Both the position numbers and the translations under genes were made by a program. Positions 47,685 through 59,689 of a stretch of DNA of 64,000 bases are shown here, piece after piece. The stretch spans positions 26,656,028 through 26,720,027 of the forward strand of contig NW_022145599.1 in assembly GCF_000002235.5 (NCBI RefSeq), in the 5' to 3' direction. A model generated the notes under the pieces. It was not told the origin of the DNA, ran no database searches, and worked only from the letters and a program-made list of their open reading frames with translations. Each line of letters starts with the position of its first letter. Within the stretch, counting starts at the first letter, position 1. Origin of the DNA: Strongylocentrotus purpuratus. Taxonomy: Eukaryota > Echinodermata > Echinoidea > Camarodonta > Strongylocentrotidae.

Positions 47685-47924
47685 CATAGAAACACAGACG
47701 CCCGCGCAAACAAGACTAATTTATATCTAAGTTCATAACTTTATTTCCTTTTTCAACAGAACACGAGTTAACAAATGTAGAAATATATAGAACAAAAAGC
47801 CCATGTGGCGGAGAACTATGACGAATCAAAACACATTGAAGTACAAAGTTGTCAAACAAACATTACAAAAACGGAATGATGAAGACAACTTTTAATATTT
47901 GTCTTCATTGACTCAATTGCTTAA

Positions 47925-48289
47925 AGGTAAAGACCAGTTATGGTCATGCGATTGCATTGTGAAAGAAACGTTGTGGAATCGATCAGAAAAGGTTGATCAT
48001 CTAGCATCTAGCATCTGCAAGGTTCTGGAATCATCAAAATGATAAGAAATTTGGCCCATTCTTCGTAAAGTTACAAGTACTATACACAGAAAGATGTATA
48101 TGGGACTACCCTGTGTCTCTCACAGACCATGAGAGAAACAAATTTACCAAATATATGAATTAGTAGGCGGTTTCCCGGCAAATTTGTTATCATCATGTAT
48201 TGGTCAAAACATATTCTTTCACATGATTGGTAATGAGAGCTTCCATTTCATTTTTTGAAATGGGGGGTTTCCAATACTGGTCTTTACCT
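47925..48289. mobile_element. TTAA MITE, insertion proven by an empty site
   Basis: The ends AGGTAAAGACCAGT and ACTGGTCTTTACCT are exact inverses. TTAA flanks both sides (47,921-47,924; 48,290-48,293). Unit C has the unoccupied site, GCTTAAAATGACATTTG at 42,785-42,801. A TTAA target is used by piggyBac-type and Kolobok elements. Confidence 0.95.
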
Positions 48290-49672
48290 TTAAAATGACA
48301 TTTGAACACTGCCTTCTTACGAAAATCCAATTCCATGTTTCCATTTTTACGTCTTTAATGCGATAACTTTTACTGTTCAAAACGCATTAAAATAAATCTA
48401 GTGCGAAATGAAACTATGTTTAAATTGGTTATACGTTAGGTCTAGCATTTCAAACGAATCATATACTATTATATACAGTAATTTACAACATTATCGTCAA
48501 ACGTAGATTAACAATATTCCTGTAACCTTCAATTGTAATCAACACTTGTAAATGGAAATTCAAGCAATATTTGATTTCCATCAACAAGCAGTATTTGTAA
48601 TTTGAAGTTACTACTGCATAAAACAGTGGGGTTATTCAATAACTCTTGTTTTACGCTATTATGTTGTGGTGGGTTTTGTATATTGTCTAAATCAAAACTA
48701 CTCTGCAGTAAGGAAAACAAGATTAATCAAGCGTCGTTTCCTTTTCGTAATTATCATTTGTATATGAACGGTTTCTCAGTGATAGTAGCGTATACTGTTG
48801 CAAATATGTGCAGACTGTTTATAAGATTTGACAGATTCAAAGAGCTAATTTGAGTGTCCCTACACTCTTAAAAACTAAAAAAATTAAATCCCCATTTAAT
48901 TGGGCCGAGGAGTGACCACTTTATCAAATTGGCTGATTAAGACTTTGAACAACCTAGATCCAACACTATAACTGCTAAATATATGTATTTACACAATTCG
49001 AGAAGGCTTAGTTTAATAAGCTATTTCATAAGAGTTTTTTTTTTTGGTCAGAAGTTGGATTGCTTCTTTAAAAAAATATATTTTGAACAATTATATTCAA
49101 CTTATACTTAAATAAAGTCATAAATTAACAACAACAAAAAGAAAAACGATATATAAAAATTAGAAATTACCGTGAATAAAGATATTAAAGTTTGTAAGTA
49201 GATGCCAAGTAGCTGTTCTTTTTTCTTACCTTTATTTTGATTTTTTTTTGGTTTAAATCACAGGCAACATTGAAACCCTATAGACAGAAAAAAGAAAGTT
49301 TTGTGCTTGTAGAAAATAGATATGTATTATATTTTTTCACAATAACCCTCTAAGAATAAAAGAGGACAAAGGAGAACTAAAAATACCTTACCGAAAAAAG
49401 GGTAGTTAGAACAAAGATTATTTTCAAAAACAGTATTTTTCAAAGGAACAAAAATGGTGAATTTCTGCTTCAATAAACCATTTAGCAAACATATGCAATG
49501 TACCATTGACCCTCAAAATACAAATGTCATCATTTATGTACTTAATTTAATTTTCTGTTATCAAGAAGTTTAAATTCTCAACACTAATAACATGCCATTT
49601 TATTAAATTTGAAAAATGAACGTAAATATGTTTTTTTTCAGAATCTTGAATCTTTCATCAATAGACAACAAA

Positions 49673-52600
49673 TTACAATATTATTTCGTCGATATTTATA
49701 GGAGCCACCCTGTTTTTCTTGCAAGATAGAATCGAACGAAATTCTTTCAATCTCCACCAATACACCACTGAATTTGTAATCAAATTCAAGATGCTACACT
49801 CTATTACTATAAAGTACAGACAATCTAAGATAGAGATGGCATATATGTCATAATATATACCGTTTGTATTCAATGTGATCGATAAAGCTAGAGACAAAGT
49901 AGCCGAAATCAAAGTTGTTCCATACACTAAAGCAAATGTCCGAAGAAGCTTTTTGTTTTCTTTATTTCTTTCTATCATCTGGATGTTACCATTGCATGGA
50001 TCCTTAGCAACAGCGTGATAGATCAGGCAAATACTTGCACCCGTAAAGCAACAAAATACCATTTGCGAAATGGTGGCGATAAGTTCTGCATCTATATTGT
50101 AATAGCCATTGTTAACAAATTTCACTCCAGACAAAGCAGTTAACCAAGATGCAATACATGCGACAAAGCATCTTGGAGAGGTGATGATGTTGCGTACACC
50201 GAAGGGGTCGATTCGAATGGTGATGAGCTGATAGACAGCAACGAAGAAGATGTTGATGAGGGACACATTTGTTCCGATGACAACCATGAATCGTATTAGA
50301 GGCCAAACGAGCTGAGGCTGTTGATAAATTTGTGAGTGAAGGATAAATAACAATAATGAATACTAGTTTATCCTAAAGGGAAGCAAGAACAGTGCCCCGC
50401 TAGAGGACCCTGTAATTATTTTAACCCTAGCGACTGACATTTGAGAACCGGGCAGGGATTCGAACCCTCAACTCTTAGACTGAGAGCCAAGTGGCTTACC
50501 CACTAAATCACGACAGCTCCACAATACGGTTATAATACAATACAGATACATTTAATTAATCATTTTAATATATTTACATAACATGAATAAAACAATAACG
50601 GGTAAACATTATTTTTATTCGAGGAAAAAACCTGCCGACATTTTTGGATATTTTAAAGCGGAATTTGAGTTCGTTATACCAGCACCCCATCCTGCTACCG
50701 CCCCACTACACCAGTCTACGGGCTCAAACTATTTTTTGACACTTAATACAATTTCATAAAATCTTGAGCAAAGTATATATCTGACAGTCACTGGTTGCGA
50801 ACAGTACAAGCATTATTGAATGTGGTCTTTGTATAGTCTCCAAGCTCCATTAGCTCAGACCCTTTTTCATGCATGGTGACTGACAAGGGTTAGTACACAC
50901 TACCACTTCACAGTCGTATAATTATGGCTCTTGCTCCCGATCCTTTATCAACCCTTTTAAAGCCACACTGAACTACTTGTAGCTATTTGCTCCCTCTATA
51001 TAGAAAACAATGCCTCATCGGTGACCATTGGTCCCCATGATCCTCTTTTTCTTATGTTAATTGACAGCTGATTTGATGAGATAACCACCTGTCCAGTGAC
51101 CTTGCAGGGTGGTGTAATCCCTCCTAAAAACTAGTACCGATGAGCTTTAATATAACATCTAAGTAGATACTTGTGATTTAATTGGAGGATTTTTGGTCAT
51201 ATGATATTCAATAAATAATCTATTGAACGACTGCGTCATTGAGCGTGCATTTTTGGTTATATTCGCCGTGCATTTTTGTACTATTCAGTACTATTCAGAT
51301 TATATGAATCCCGTATTTTTGGTTAGGCTTATATATTTTTTGATATATCTTTTTGGGATATATATTTTATATATTTGACTTAACTTATGCCGTCCACGCA
51401 GGCCAGGGGCCTCGTGATGGCTTCTGTATGGTGATGGTATGCCAAGTTTTTCTGTCCGCAGCCAGTCTTGATGCATCTGACAGCCTTGGTATGGATCTTG
51501 CTTTGCAGTCAAGCCATCTTTTGGGTGGACGGCCTCTGGGTCGATTTCCTGTGACCTTTCCTTCCACGGCAATTTTGGGGTATCTTGTAGGTTTCATTCT
51601 TAGGACGTGGCCAAAATATTTGAGTCTTTTAGTAGGGACTTTGTCCATAACATCTTGATCGAGGTTGAGGGATTCTTTGATGTGTGTGTTACGGATCTTA
51701 TCTAGTCTTGTCACCCCCATTATGCGACGAAGGCATGCCATTTCAAACACTTGAAGCCTGTTGCTATCTTCTTTTTTAACTGTCCAAGATTTTGCCCCAT
51801 AAAGTAGTATAGAGAGGATGAGTGATTGGTACAGTTACATCTTCGTGTGGCTACTAATGCTTTTTGATGTCCATTATGTTATTTAGCCTTTGGACAGCTG
51901 CCCCTGCTTTCCTGATACGATTCTTAATGTCACTTGTACTTGAGCCGTTTTCTGCTATTTTCCCTCCCAGGTACACAAAATCTTCCACCTGTCGATGTTG
52001 AGGTTGCACTTTATTTTGCTAATAGCTTGCACTTCTGTCTTTGCTATGTTCACCTTGAGACCAAGGTCACAGCTTGCCTTGTAGACTTTATCAGCCAGTG
52101 TCTGCAGTTCCTTTGGAGTCTCGGCTATCAAGACGAAGTCATCTGCAAAACGTAAGTTGTTTATGCAGGTTTCTTGAATTTTGGCTCCTATTTGGACTTC
52201 ATCCATTGCCATGGTCATAACTAGCTCGAGGAGTATATTGACAAGTTGTGGGGAGATGGCACACCCTTGCCTGACTCCTACGGTTGTCTTGAACCACTCT
52301 GACAGCTCTCCATTTACTCTGGGGTTGTTCATACAGTGCTTGTAACAGTCGTATCAGCTTGCTTGGATATCCAAAACATCCCATCGCCTTCCACAGGTCG
52401 TTCTGCCATACCGAATCAAAAGCCTTCTGAAAGTCAATATAGCAGCAGTACAGGATTCTGTTCTTTTTCAGGTATTTGTCAGCTATTTGTCTTAGCGTGA
52501 ATATTTGGTCTGTCGTAGCCCTGCCTGGTCTGAATCCTGCCTGGGATTCAGAGAGGGTTTCTTCTGTTCTTTTGAGAATTCTTCTTTGTAGGATTGTTGT

Positions 52601-55482
52601 AAGTACTTTTCCTGCATGGGACAGTAGACTGATACCTCTGTATTTGCCGCAGTCTAGCTTATCTTTCTTCTTATAGATCGGGGTTATTATTGCTCTTCCT
52701 CATTCCTCCGGGAATTTCTCAGACTTTCATATTTGGTTGCAGAGATAGTGAAAGGTGTCTGTTCCTGTTTCTCCAGCTGCTTTGATTTCTTCGGAAGTGA
52801 CTGTATCAAAGCCGGGTGCCTTATCCTCACTAAGTTTTTTTTTATTGCACTTTTAATTTCCTCCTTCAGTATGTTTGGCTCTGGGTCATCTGAAAAGCTG
52901 TTGGGTAGACTGTTTGCTACTGTGTCGTTTTTGGGGTTGTGTTCATTGTATAGTTCGTCGTAGTTTTCTTGCCATCACTTTTTTTCTTCTGATTTTTCTG
53001 TTAGAGTTCTCCCTGTCTTGCTCTTAACTGATTGCATTCTCTTTGATGCTGATTTGGTGATTTTCTTAATTGCTGCGTAGACCTCCTTTGATTTAGCAGC
53101 GTGGTGTGCACTTTCTACTCTACTGCAAAGGTCTTGGAGCCACGCATCTTTACAGCCCCTAGTCTTCCTCTTTATCTCTCTATTCAGAAAGTTGTACCTT
53201 GGTTTCAGTGAAGGGTCGTTTTGTTTGGCTTGTTTGATTTTGCTGCGTTCTTCGCTGAGATCTAGTACTTCTTGTGAGATCCATCCTTCTGCGGTCTATT
53301 TTTTTTCATTCCCAGAACATCCTTTGCTGTGCTGTTAAATGCTTGCTTGATCTTTTCCCAGATGCTATCTATGTCTAGGTGGGTATCAGAGTGATCAAGC
53401 AACGGTCCGAACTTCCCTCCGATTATGGCCTGGTAGTTTTTTGATGTGTTTTCATTTTTCAGTTTCGACACATCGTATCTCTTCATTATGTTTTGTTTGG
53501 GTTTAGTTTTGAATCGTAGCTTGAAATTGCAGATAACCAGTTGATGATCTGAAGCCACATCAGCACTTGGAAAACTTCTAGCGCATTGGACGCTTGATTT
53601 CCATTTGTTGTTCACCATGACAAAGTCTATCTTGTTTTTGATTCTCCCGTCGTTGTTCATTTCTCCGTATCCATGATGTCCTATGACGTTCTTCCAGGTG
53701 TCCCAGTCTCTCCCTACTTTTGCGTTTAAATCACCTTACACTATCAGTATGTCCTTGTTAGCTAGAGTGTCGTCTATTGTTTGTTGAAGCTGGTCTTAAA
53801 ATGTGTCTATCGTTTCCTCTCTGTCTGCCATGTTCGGTGCATATACCTGGATTATTGTGAAGGCTCCAACCTGTGTTTGGAATCTGGCTGAGATCAGTCT
53901 AGGGGATATGGTGTTATATCCCAGGAATGCTTTTTGTGCTTGTTTGTTGAGGATCAGAGCGACGCCTCTCCTGTGTACATCTTCCTCGCTAGCACACAGT
54001 ACTTTGTATCCTCCCTCGGTGAAATCTCCTGATTCTTTCCAGTGAGTCTCTGAGACTCCAATAAACTTCCCACTTGAATTTTTCCAATTGGTTCAGTAGA
54101 ATGTCTAGTTTTCCATCTCGATTTAGAGTACGCACATTCCATATGCCAATACCTTTTTTGCTGGTAGTAGAGCCGTTTTTTCTTTTGGGGTATCAACATG
54201 ATCTCTTCCAACTTGGTTTGGAAATGATGCATCATCATGCACTGCAGTTTGCAGGCACGTCGGTCGATATGGCTGGTTAGTGTTATCAGGGGCTTTAACC
54301 CTGGTGCTATTTAGGCTTTCCATCATTCATGCAGTTTCGCTCATATAGTTACACTAGGCGGATGAGACACTTCTCTCCTAGCCACCCTGGTCTGTCCGCC
54401 ACCAACCGAACAAGTCAGATGGCTCACAACCCCTACCAGCTTGAAGGTAGACCAGGACGTTTACCTTGATCCTCACAAGTTGGTCCTTCCCTCACACTGC
54501 ACGCGTAGTGCTACCTGGAAGGGTCTCCCCCTTGCGTTCCATAATAAAATGGGAGGGTCAAGATTTATAGGGGTTTCAAGATTTATAGGGGTTGTATATA
54601 TATATTTTGTTAATACATTTTTAAAATTAATTTGTTCACATAAATTGTGTAAATATATTTGTTTATATATTTTGGGGGGATATTTTTTAGATATAATTTG
54701 TGATGTTTTATAAAACAAATAATGAATGATTTTCATTCGTTGAATAGTGTGAATATTTTCATGAGTAGAAATATCTACGTTGTATTCGACGAGGAGCATA
54801 ATTATATCAGATCATTCATAAACTATAACATCAGAAAAGGATCAACATCATAGATTCATAAAATGTCCTTTAAAGTTAATTTTGATTTTAAAAATCCAGC
54901 TGCCAAGCAGGGTAGCCTCATCAGTATTAACATTATAAACACTGTATTCCCTAAGGGCGGTTGCTATTTTAAATACCCCAGCATTCCCAGGTTCCCATGT
55001 GATACACCTGGGTCGAAACGAGCTAAATGGATAAAACACTTTAGGAATCAACGAGCGAGAAATTAACCTCTAACCTCTTGTATTAGCGTCAAGAGCCTTC
55101 ACTAATATAACACTAAAACAAAAAAACAGAAAAACATTTAAAACCAACACCTTACTATGGTCTTTAAAAAAAGATAAGAATATAAAATTGTTACAATTAC
55201 CTCTGGGTTGCCTAAAGAAGAACCGATGGTTACGATAGCGACTGCAATGGTGGTGCTGAAATCTGCTAAGACAATATTAAACTGAAATATAAATCGACGT
55301 TGTCGAAATTGGCGATAGCAGGGAATGAGTAGTAGAGTACTGAATGACAACAGACCAGCGATTCCCAGAGTTAGGATGAAAGTCGTATATATACCTGGAT
55401 CAGACGAATAACACATGTACTCCGAGTTGGGTAACAAAACAGATGTATAGTTTGGAGTTTGCTCTGGCGATATCTCTTCCAT
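49673..55482 (-). CDS. Receptor D: two-exon rhodopsin-like GPCR, apparently intact
   Basis: The CDS joins 55,482-55,201 (94 codons, GTAATT donor, phase 0) and 50,317-49,673 (214 codons, acceptor ATCAACAG), giving 308 residues. It has a short N-terminus with an N-Y-T sequon, TM1 (FILTLGIAGLLSFSTLLLI), a basic loop, TM2 with NIVLADF, TM3 from GTNVSLINIFFVAVYQL, TM4 with ASWLTA, TM5 with ISQMVFCCFTGASICLIYHA, a basic third loop, TM6 and TM7 ending TNSVVYWWRLKEFR. It departs from typical class A receptors: D/E-R-Y is replaced by Y-Q-L, NPxxY is NSVVY, no CWxP is seen in TM6, and no Cys is seen at the top of TM3. It probably belongs to a lineage-specific expanded receptor group such as those described in sea urchins. 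Ligand unknown. The intron is about 4.9 kb because of a LINE. Confidence 0.75.
50346..50519 (-). mobile_element. tRNA-derived SINE in the intron of receptor D
   Basis: A box TGATTTAGTGG (50,510-50,500) and perfect B box GGTTCGAATCC (50,466-50,456) lie on the minus strand. It shares CTCTCAGTCTAAGAG and GAGGGTTCG with the copy in receptor A at the same intronic place, next to exon 2. Confidence 0.75.
51378..54590 (-). mobile_element. Near full-length but broken APE-type LINE in the receptor D intron
   Basis: The reading is leftward. 54.1-53.6 kb encodes an apurinic-type endonuclease region (EDVHRRGVALILNKQ near 53,980-53,940; DKIDFVMVN-like near 53,640). 52.7-51.95 kb encodes the reverse transcriptase, with SQAGFRPGRATTDQ, TTVGVRQGCAISPQL and the catalytic FADD near 52,130. 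51.75-51.4 kb encodes a C-terminus with KRLKYFGHVLRM and RPRGRPPKRWLD. Stops and frameshifts interrupt it. The arrangement resembles RTE-like elements, but the clade is not certain. The flanks match unit C intron sequence (GGGATATAT... / ...TTTATAAAACAAATAATGAATG). Confidence 0.82.
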
Positions 55483-55529
55483 TTTTTTAATGAGTTTATT
55501 ACATTTCAATTATAACAAAAATGAAGTGA

Positions 55530-56040
55530 TGTCCCTAATTTCTTGAGTGTTGTTTCAGCGTCTGCGATCCCCTACAATATCTCGGATGTCCAGGATCTTG
55601 AAAGGGTCCAGCGTCTCTAGGCAAGAGACTACAAGAGAACCAGCAGTGTGCCTGGAATGATCCACAAATGTCAATGGCCTGTTCTATCTACAAGGCTAGT
55701 AGACTGGTGCAAAATATAACAACGGTTTTTCGACCAGCTCTATTTTCCAATCACCAATCGCAAACATGGAAGAATCATGACATGATCCTCCACATGTACC
55801 AAGCCGGGAGCGACATAGACAAGTTTTCATTTGCCCTACCCTTTATACCTGAATTCAACAGCCTTCCAACAAATTCAGAGTAAGCTGACTGTCTAGAGAA
55901 CTTTAAAGAACTACTCCTGAGGCACCTAATAGCTTTATCCACTCTCTCACCTGTCACCTCCCCCTCCCCCTTTCTCTCTAACTCTCTCTCTCTCTACCTC
56001 TCTAACTATCTATTCCACTCTCTCTCTCTCTCTTTCTATT
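55530..56040 (+). mobile_element. Fossil LINE C-terminus and (CT)n upstream of receptor D
   Basis: Plus-strand pieces VNGLFYLQG/SMACSIYKASRLVQN, WKNHDMILHMYQAGSDIDKF and IPEFNSLP match the fossils upstream of A, B and C. (CT)n-rich sequence follows at 55,970-56,035. Confidence 0.6.
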
Positions 56041-57333
56041 TAAAAAAGAATAAAGAATCTTTTTCCAGCTATTTCTCGATTTAACTAGACAAAAGAAACT
56101 GATCTGAGTGACATCTCGACTATCATTGAACGTGCTCATTACGTACTAGGTAAATTTAAAATGCTTGTAGGAGTATCGTGACGTTTAACCGTAACATCAA
56201 ATATTCGTTAAAATCAAAATGCTCTCAGCAAGTATGTTTTCCGGTTTGCAAGCGAAAACTAGAACAAACACACCTCAAGGGTATCGAATCAAAAAAAAAT
56301 TCACGAATAAATCTATTAAAAAACAAAACAAAAGTCACTTCATTTGAAATATTTGGCAGACTCTCTTAATATTTGATTTGTACATACGTGTCAGACGCTA
56401 TAATGGATCAATTTCTATCTAGTGGGCATATGTCTTATAGACTGTTAATTTAATAGATAAGGTTTCCATTGATTAATTTCCACTCAGCTTCTTCATTCAA
56501 TACATAAGGGTCAATAGGCTGACATTAAAAAGGTTATTACAATATATTAATTTAAGCGATATCAATCATGTCTTGTAATTTGTCTACTTGCAAGAAAAAA
56601 ATGTTATTAAAAAACAGATACACACACACCCACCCACACACAAACACTTACGCCGGCGCAAACCCGCACCCCATATTTAAGTTCATAATTTCATTTCCTT
56701 TTTCAACAGCCATAAATGTACAAAATTGTACAAATAAATGAGAAAAAAGGAATGATGATGACAGTTTAAAAAAAAAACTATTTGCCTTCATTGACTCAAT
56801 TCCTTAAAATGACATCTGAACACTGCCTTCTTACTGACATCCATTTTCATGTCTCCTTATTTCCTTCTGTAATGCGATAAGTTCTACTATTCAAAACGCA
56901 AACAAAACAATAATCTATTGGGAAATGAAACTATATTTGAATTAGTTATACGTTAGCCCTACCATTTGAAATAAATAGTATAGACAGCGATTTACAAAAA
57001 TTGTTGTTAAACCTTGATTAACAATATATTAGTAATTTCTAATTACAATTAACACTGATAAATGAAGAAAAAAAATATGCAATACTTGACTTTCCATTAA
57101 CAAGCAATAATTTTTAACGGAAGTTACTACTACATAAGACGGGAACTTTTTAATAACTCTTGTTTTACGCTAAATACTTTAGGCTCGGCTTTTTAATTTT
57201 ATAAAAGAGAGACAAGAGTGTATAAGGTTGCAAATAACTTACGTACAGACTGTTCATAAGTTTTGACAGATTCAAAGAACTATTACGAGTGTTCATGTAC
57301 ACAAAGCTCTACAAGGCTCAGTGTAATATTCTA

Positions 57334-57845
57334 TTTGATTTGATTTGATTTATTGTTTTTTGCATCTTTTTTTTTCTTCATCATACATTTTCATGAACAT
57401 AATATGGTTTCATACAATATTTTAAGTGTATATAATTTTATACAGATAATAAACGAAATTAAACAAATATATTGAATGCATAATTAACATACATTAGATG
57501 CAGGAGGTAAGCAAAATAGCTTGACGTGCCCGCCGCCCTCAACTTAGATACAGCAATAAAAAAAAATAAAGAGTGACTTGCAGAGAAGAAAAGGAAAGGG
57601 AAGAGAAGGAGCGTTGATAATAATACAATAAATCTAATACATCTGCTGATTGAATGTATGTTCATTCATGGATGGATAAACGACGCTAGGTCATGGACGA
57701 TTACACATCATTGTTGAATCACTTTACATGCGAACATGAATACAGTAGAATAACACACGACAGGATCAATACTTAGACAATAACATAGTTTTAACCGCCT
57801 TCTTAAAAGAATACAATGTCCTAAGGTTTCTTTCTCAAGAAATAT
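57334..57845 (-). mobile_element. 5'-truncated LINE 3' end
   Basis: The minus-strand frame NLRTLYSFKKAVKTMLLSKY-stop (stop at 57,768-57,766) is a typical non-LTR C-terminus. A 3' UTR of about 400 nt follows, ending in (AAATC)n at 57,334-57,352. Confidence 0.6.
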
Positions 57846-58219
57846 TGTTGAACTCTTATTGTCAAGTCCTACACAAGCGAGGCTTAACAAACAGCAACAA
57901 ACAATACATAAACATTATAGCTGCATGTGGATAAAGTTTAACAATTAGATGCCACATAGCTTTTTTCTTTTTCTTTTTCTTTTTCTTAATTTTTTTTTTA
58001 GGGGGAGGGGGTGGGGTATGGGCGAGTGTTTGTTTGTTTTTAAATCATGATGAATCCCCTAGCGTGAAGAAAGAACGAAAATTGTACTCAATATACTTTT
58101 ACAATAAATTTCTAAGAATAAAATAAAATCCAGTCATGGGTAAGTTTTTTAACAATGGAGAACCTACAAAAATATCCAACCGCAGAAAACCAAGATAATG
58201 TCAAAACTAGTATTTTTCA

Positions 58220-58897
58220 AAGATGCATTTTTCTAGGAGGCAAGGGTATAACCTCTCAGGCCTGATCAATCTATTTCAGCGATTTTAAACCGGGGCGCCC
58301 GAGAGAATTTTAGTTATATTAAAATATGTTTTGGAAAATCGTAAACTTCATGAAAACAAAGTATTGGAAACCCCAAGATGTTTAAATGTATATTACTTTA
58401 GGTATTTTGATGAGGAAATATACGATTTCAAAGATAGTAAATTGTTAAAGTTTTTCCCTAGCTCGCTTCGCTCGCTCGCAAAAATTTGAAACGGGATAGT
58501 TTGTTCAGATAGCGAAGACCATGAATATCCCCAAACGATGATACAACGATATTCGGGCACCATGCTTCCCGAATATCGTCAATGTTCGGGCAGCATGGCG
58601 CCCGAATGTACACTTATAAATTGTATTTTTTTAATATCGAAATTAAATTTATATCTCAACAGAGTGTCTAAGTTCCCTCGTTCACTTCTCTTCTCGCAAA
58701 GTCGATAACTCAGGATGATTCCTGGCGGCGAGATGACCAATTTTATTTTTGGTTAACATTTTATCTGGTGTAAATTGATTTAAAAGGGTGTCATGACTAA
58801 AACACTAAAACTGGTGCCCCCCCCCCCCATGACTAAGCCCACACTATGCCACTATGTTTGCGTGTACACACACACACACACACAAACACACACAAAC

Positions 58898-58955
<58 letters not shown>
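58220..58955. other. Segment unique to unit E, with paired hairpins and a CA/TA microsatellite
   Basis: Unit E similarity stops at TATTTTTCAAAGA and resumes near 58,960. The segment contains two adjacent hairpins, GATATTCGGG/CCCGAATATC (58,548-58,577) and TTCGGGC/GCCCGAA (58,585-58,606). It also has a (CA)n(TA)n tract at 58,866-58,952. I see no inverted ends or coding frame. Confidence 0.5.
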
Positions 58956-59150
58956 CATTAAGGAATATCATATGTAATTGATGTCACTTCTGTTATCGAC
59001 AAGTTTGAATTCTTATATCTTATTACACGTTGTATTATTAAATTGTTTTCTAAGACTCTGCAATCTTTCATTAATTCACAAGAAATAACTATAATCTTCC
59101 GCCCATAATTATTGGAATCACCCTAAAATGTTCAGATTTGTGGAAGACAC

Positions 59151-59685
59151 TATTAAAAAGAAATACGATGTTCGAAAAGTAAAGTCATTTAACTCAGTGT
59201 CATTTATTGAATGAACAATAATTCAAACTGTATCTACCACTGCATGAAGCAGACAACGTCAATATATTTGATTGTAAAGATTGTACAGTAATTTCCGACG
59301 CTTATATACATAAGATACTTCAAAAGTAAAGTTTGGTATATACTTGCATAATATACAATGATAAAAAACCTTTAATTTACAAAAGATCGATGCCATAGTG
59401 CAGCATCTATTCCAACGGTATATACTGGATACTAAGCATGAGAATGTTATATTAACAGTAAATAATGGATCCTTTAATACTTTGAATAGTTCAGGGTTTG
59501 GATTAGGGTTTACTACTTCAATAATTTGTGGATGGTGAAGCTGGTTAGGAATTATTCGGCAAAACTTTCGGCAGATTGATCCGTCTTAATTCATGAGATA
59601 TTCTAACGAATTAAATGTTCAACAGCTATAAATAATCACATAGAAGAAACAGCACACCTCAATCAATAAAAATAGAGACACAATA
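59151..59685. other. Intergenic stretch with no feature recognised
   Basis: AT-rich sequence between unit E and the TTAA MITE. It has no long frame and no repeat that I can match elsewhere in the window. Confidence 0.5.
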
Positions 59686-59689
59686 TTAA

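Larger units (their letters stand above)
42640..47750. repeat. Segmental duplication unit C
   Basis: A complete unit in the order 3' flank, exon 2, intron, exon 1, fossil LINE, (CT)n, short ORF, tail and (CA)n. Its first about 700 bp are nearly identical to the start of unit D, and its tail is nearly identical to the tail of unit B. That places a recent tandem exchange at a step of about 5.1 kb. Confidence 0.8.
47750..56700. repeat. Segmental duplication unit D
   Basis: A complete unit, enlarged by a TTAA MITE in its 3' flank (47,925-48,289) and a LINE of about 3.2 kb in its intron (51,378-54,590). The tail with (CA)n at 56,620 leads into partial unit E. Confidence 0.8.
56700..59150. repeat. 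Segmental duplication unit E (3' flank only)
   Basis: It starts like units C and D (AACACTGCCTTCTTACTGACATCC, GATGCGATAA-like, TACGTTAG) and runs to AACTATAATCTTCCGCCCATAATTATTGGAATCACCCT at 59,087-59,122, the last codons of exon 2. It breaks there, and exon 2 and exon 1 are absent. A LINE tail (57,334-57,845) and an unrelated segment (58,220-58,955) are inserted. Confidence 0.65.

Noticed and set aside
58793..58981. 62-codon frame with His-Thr and Tyr-Ile repeats
   Set aside because: Translation of the (CA)n(TA)n microsatellite.
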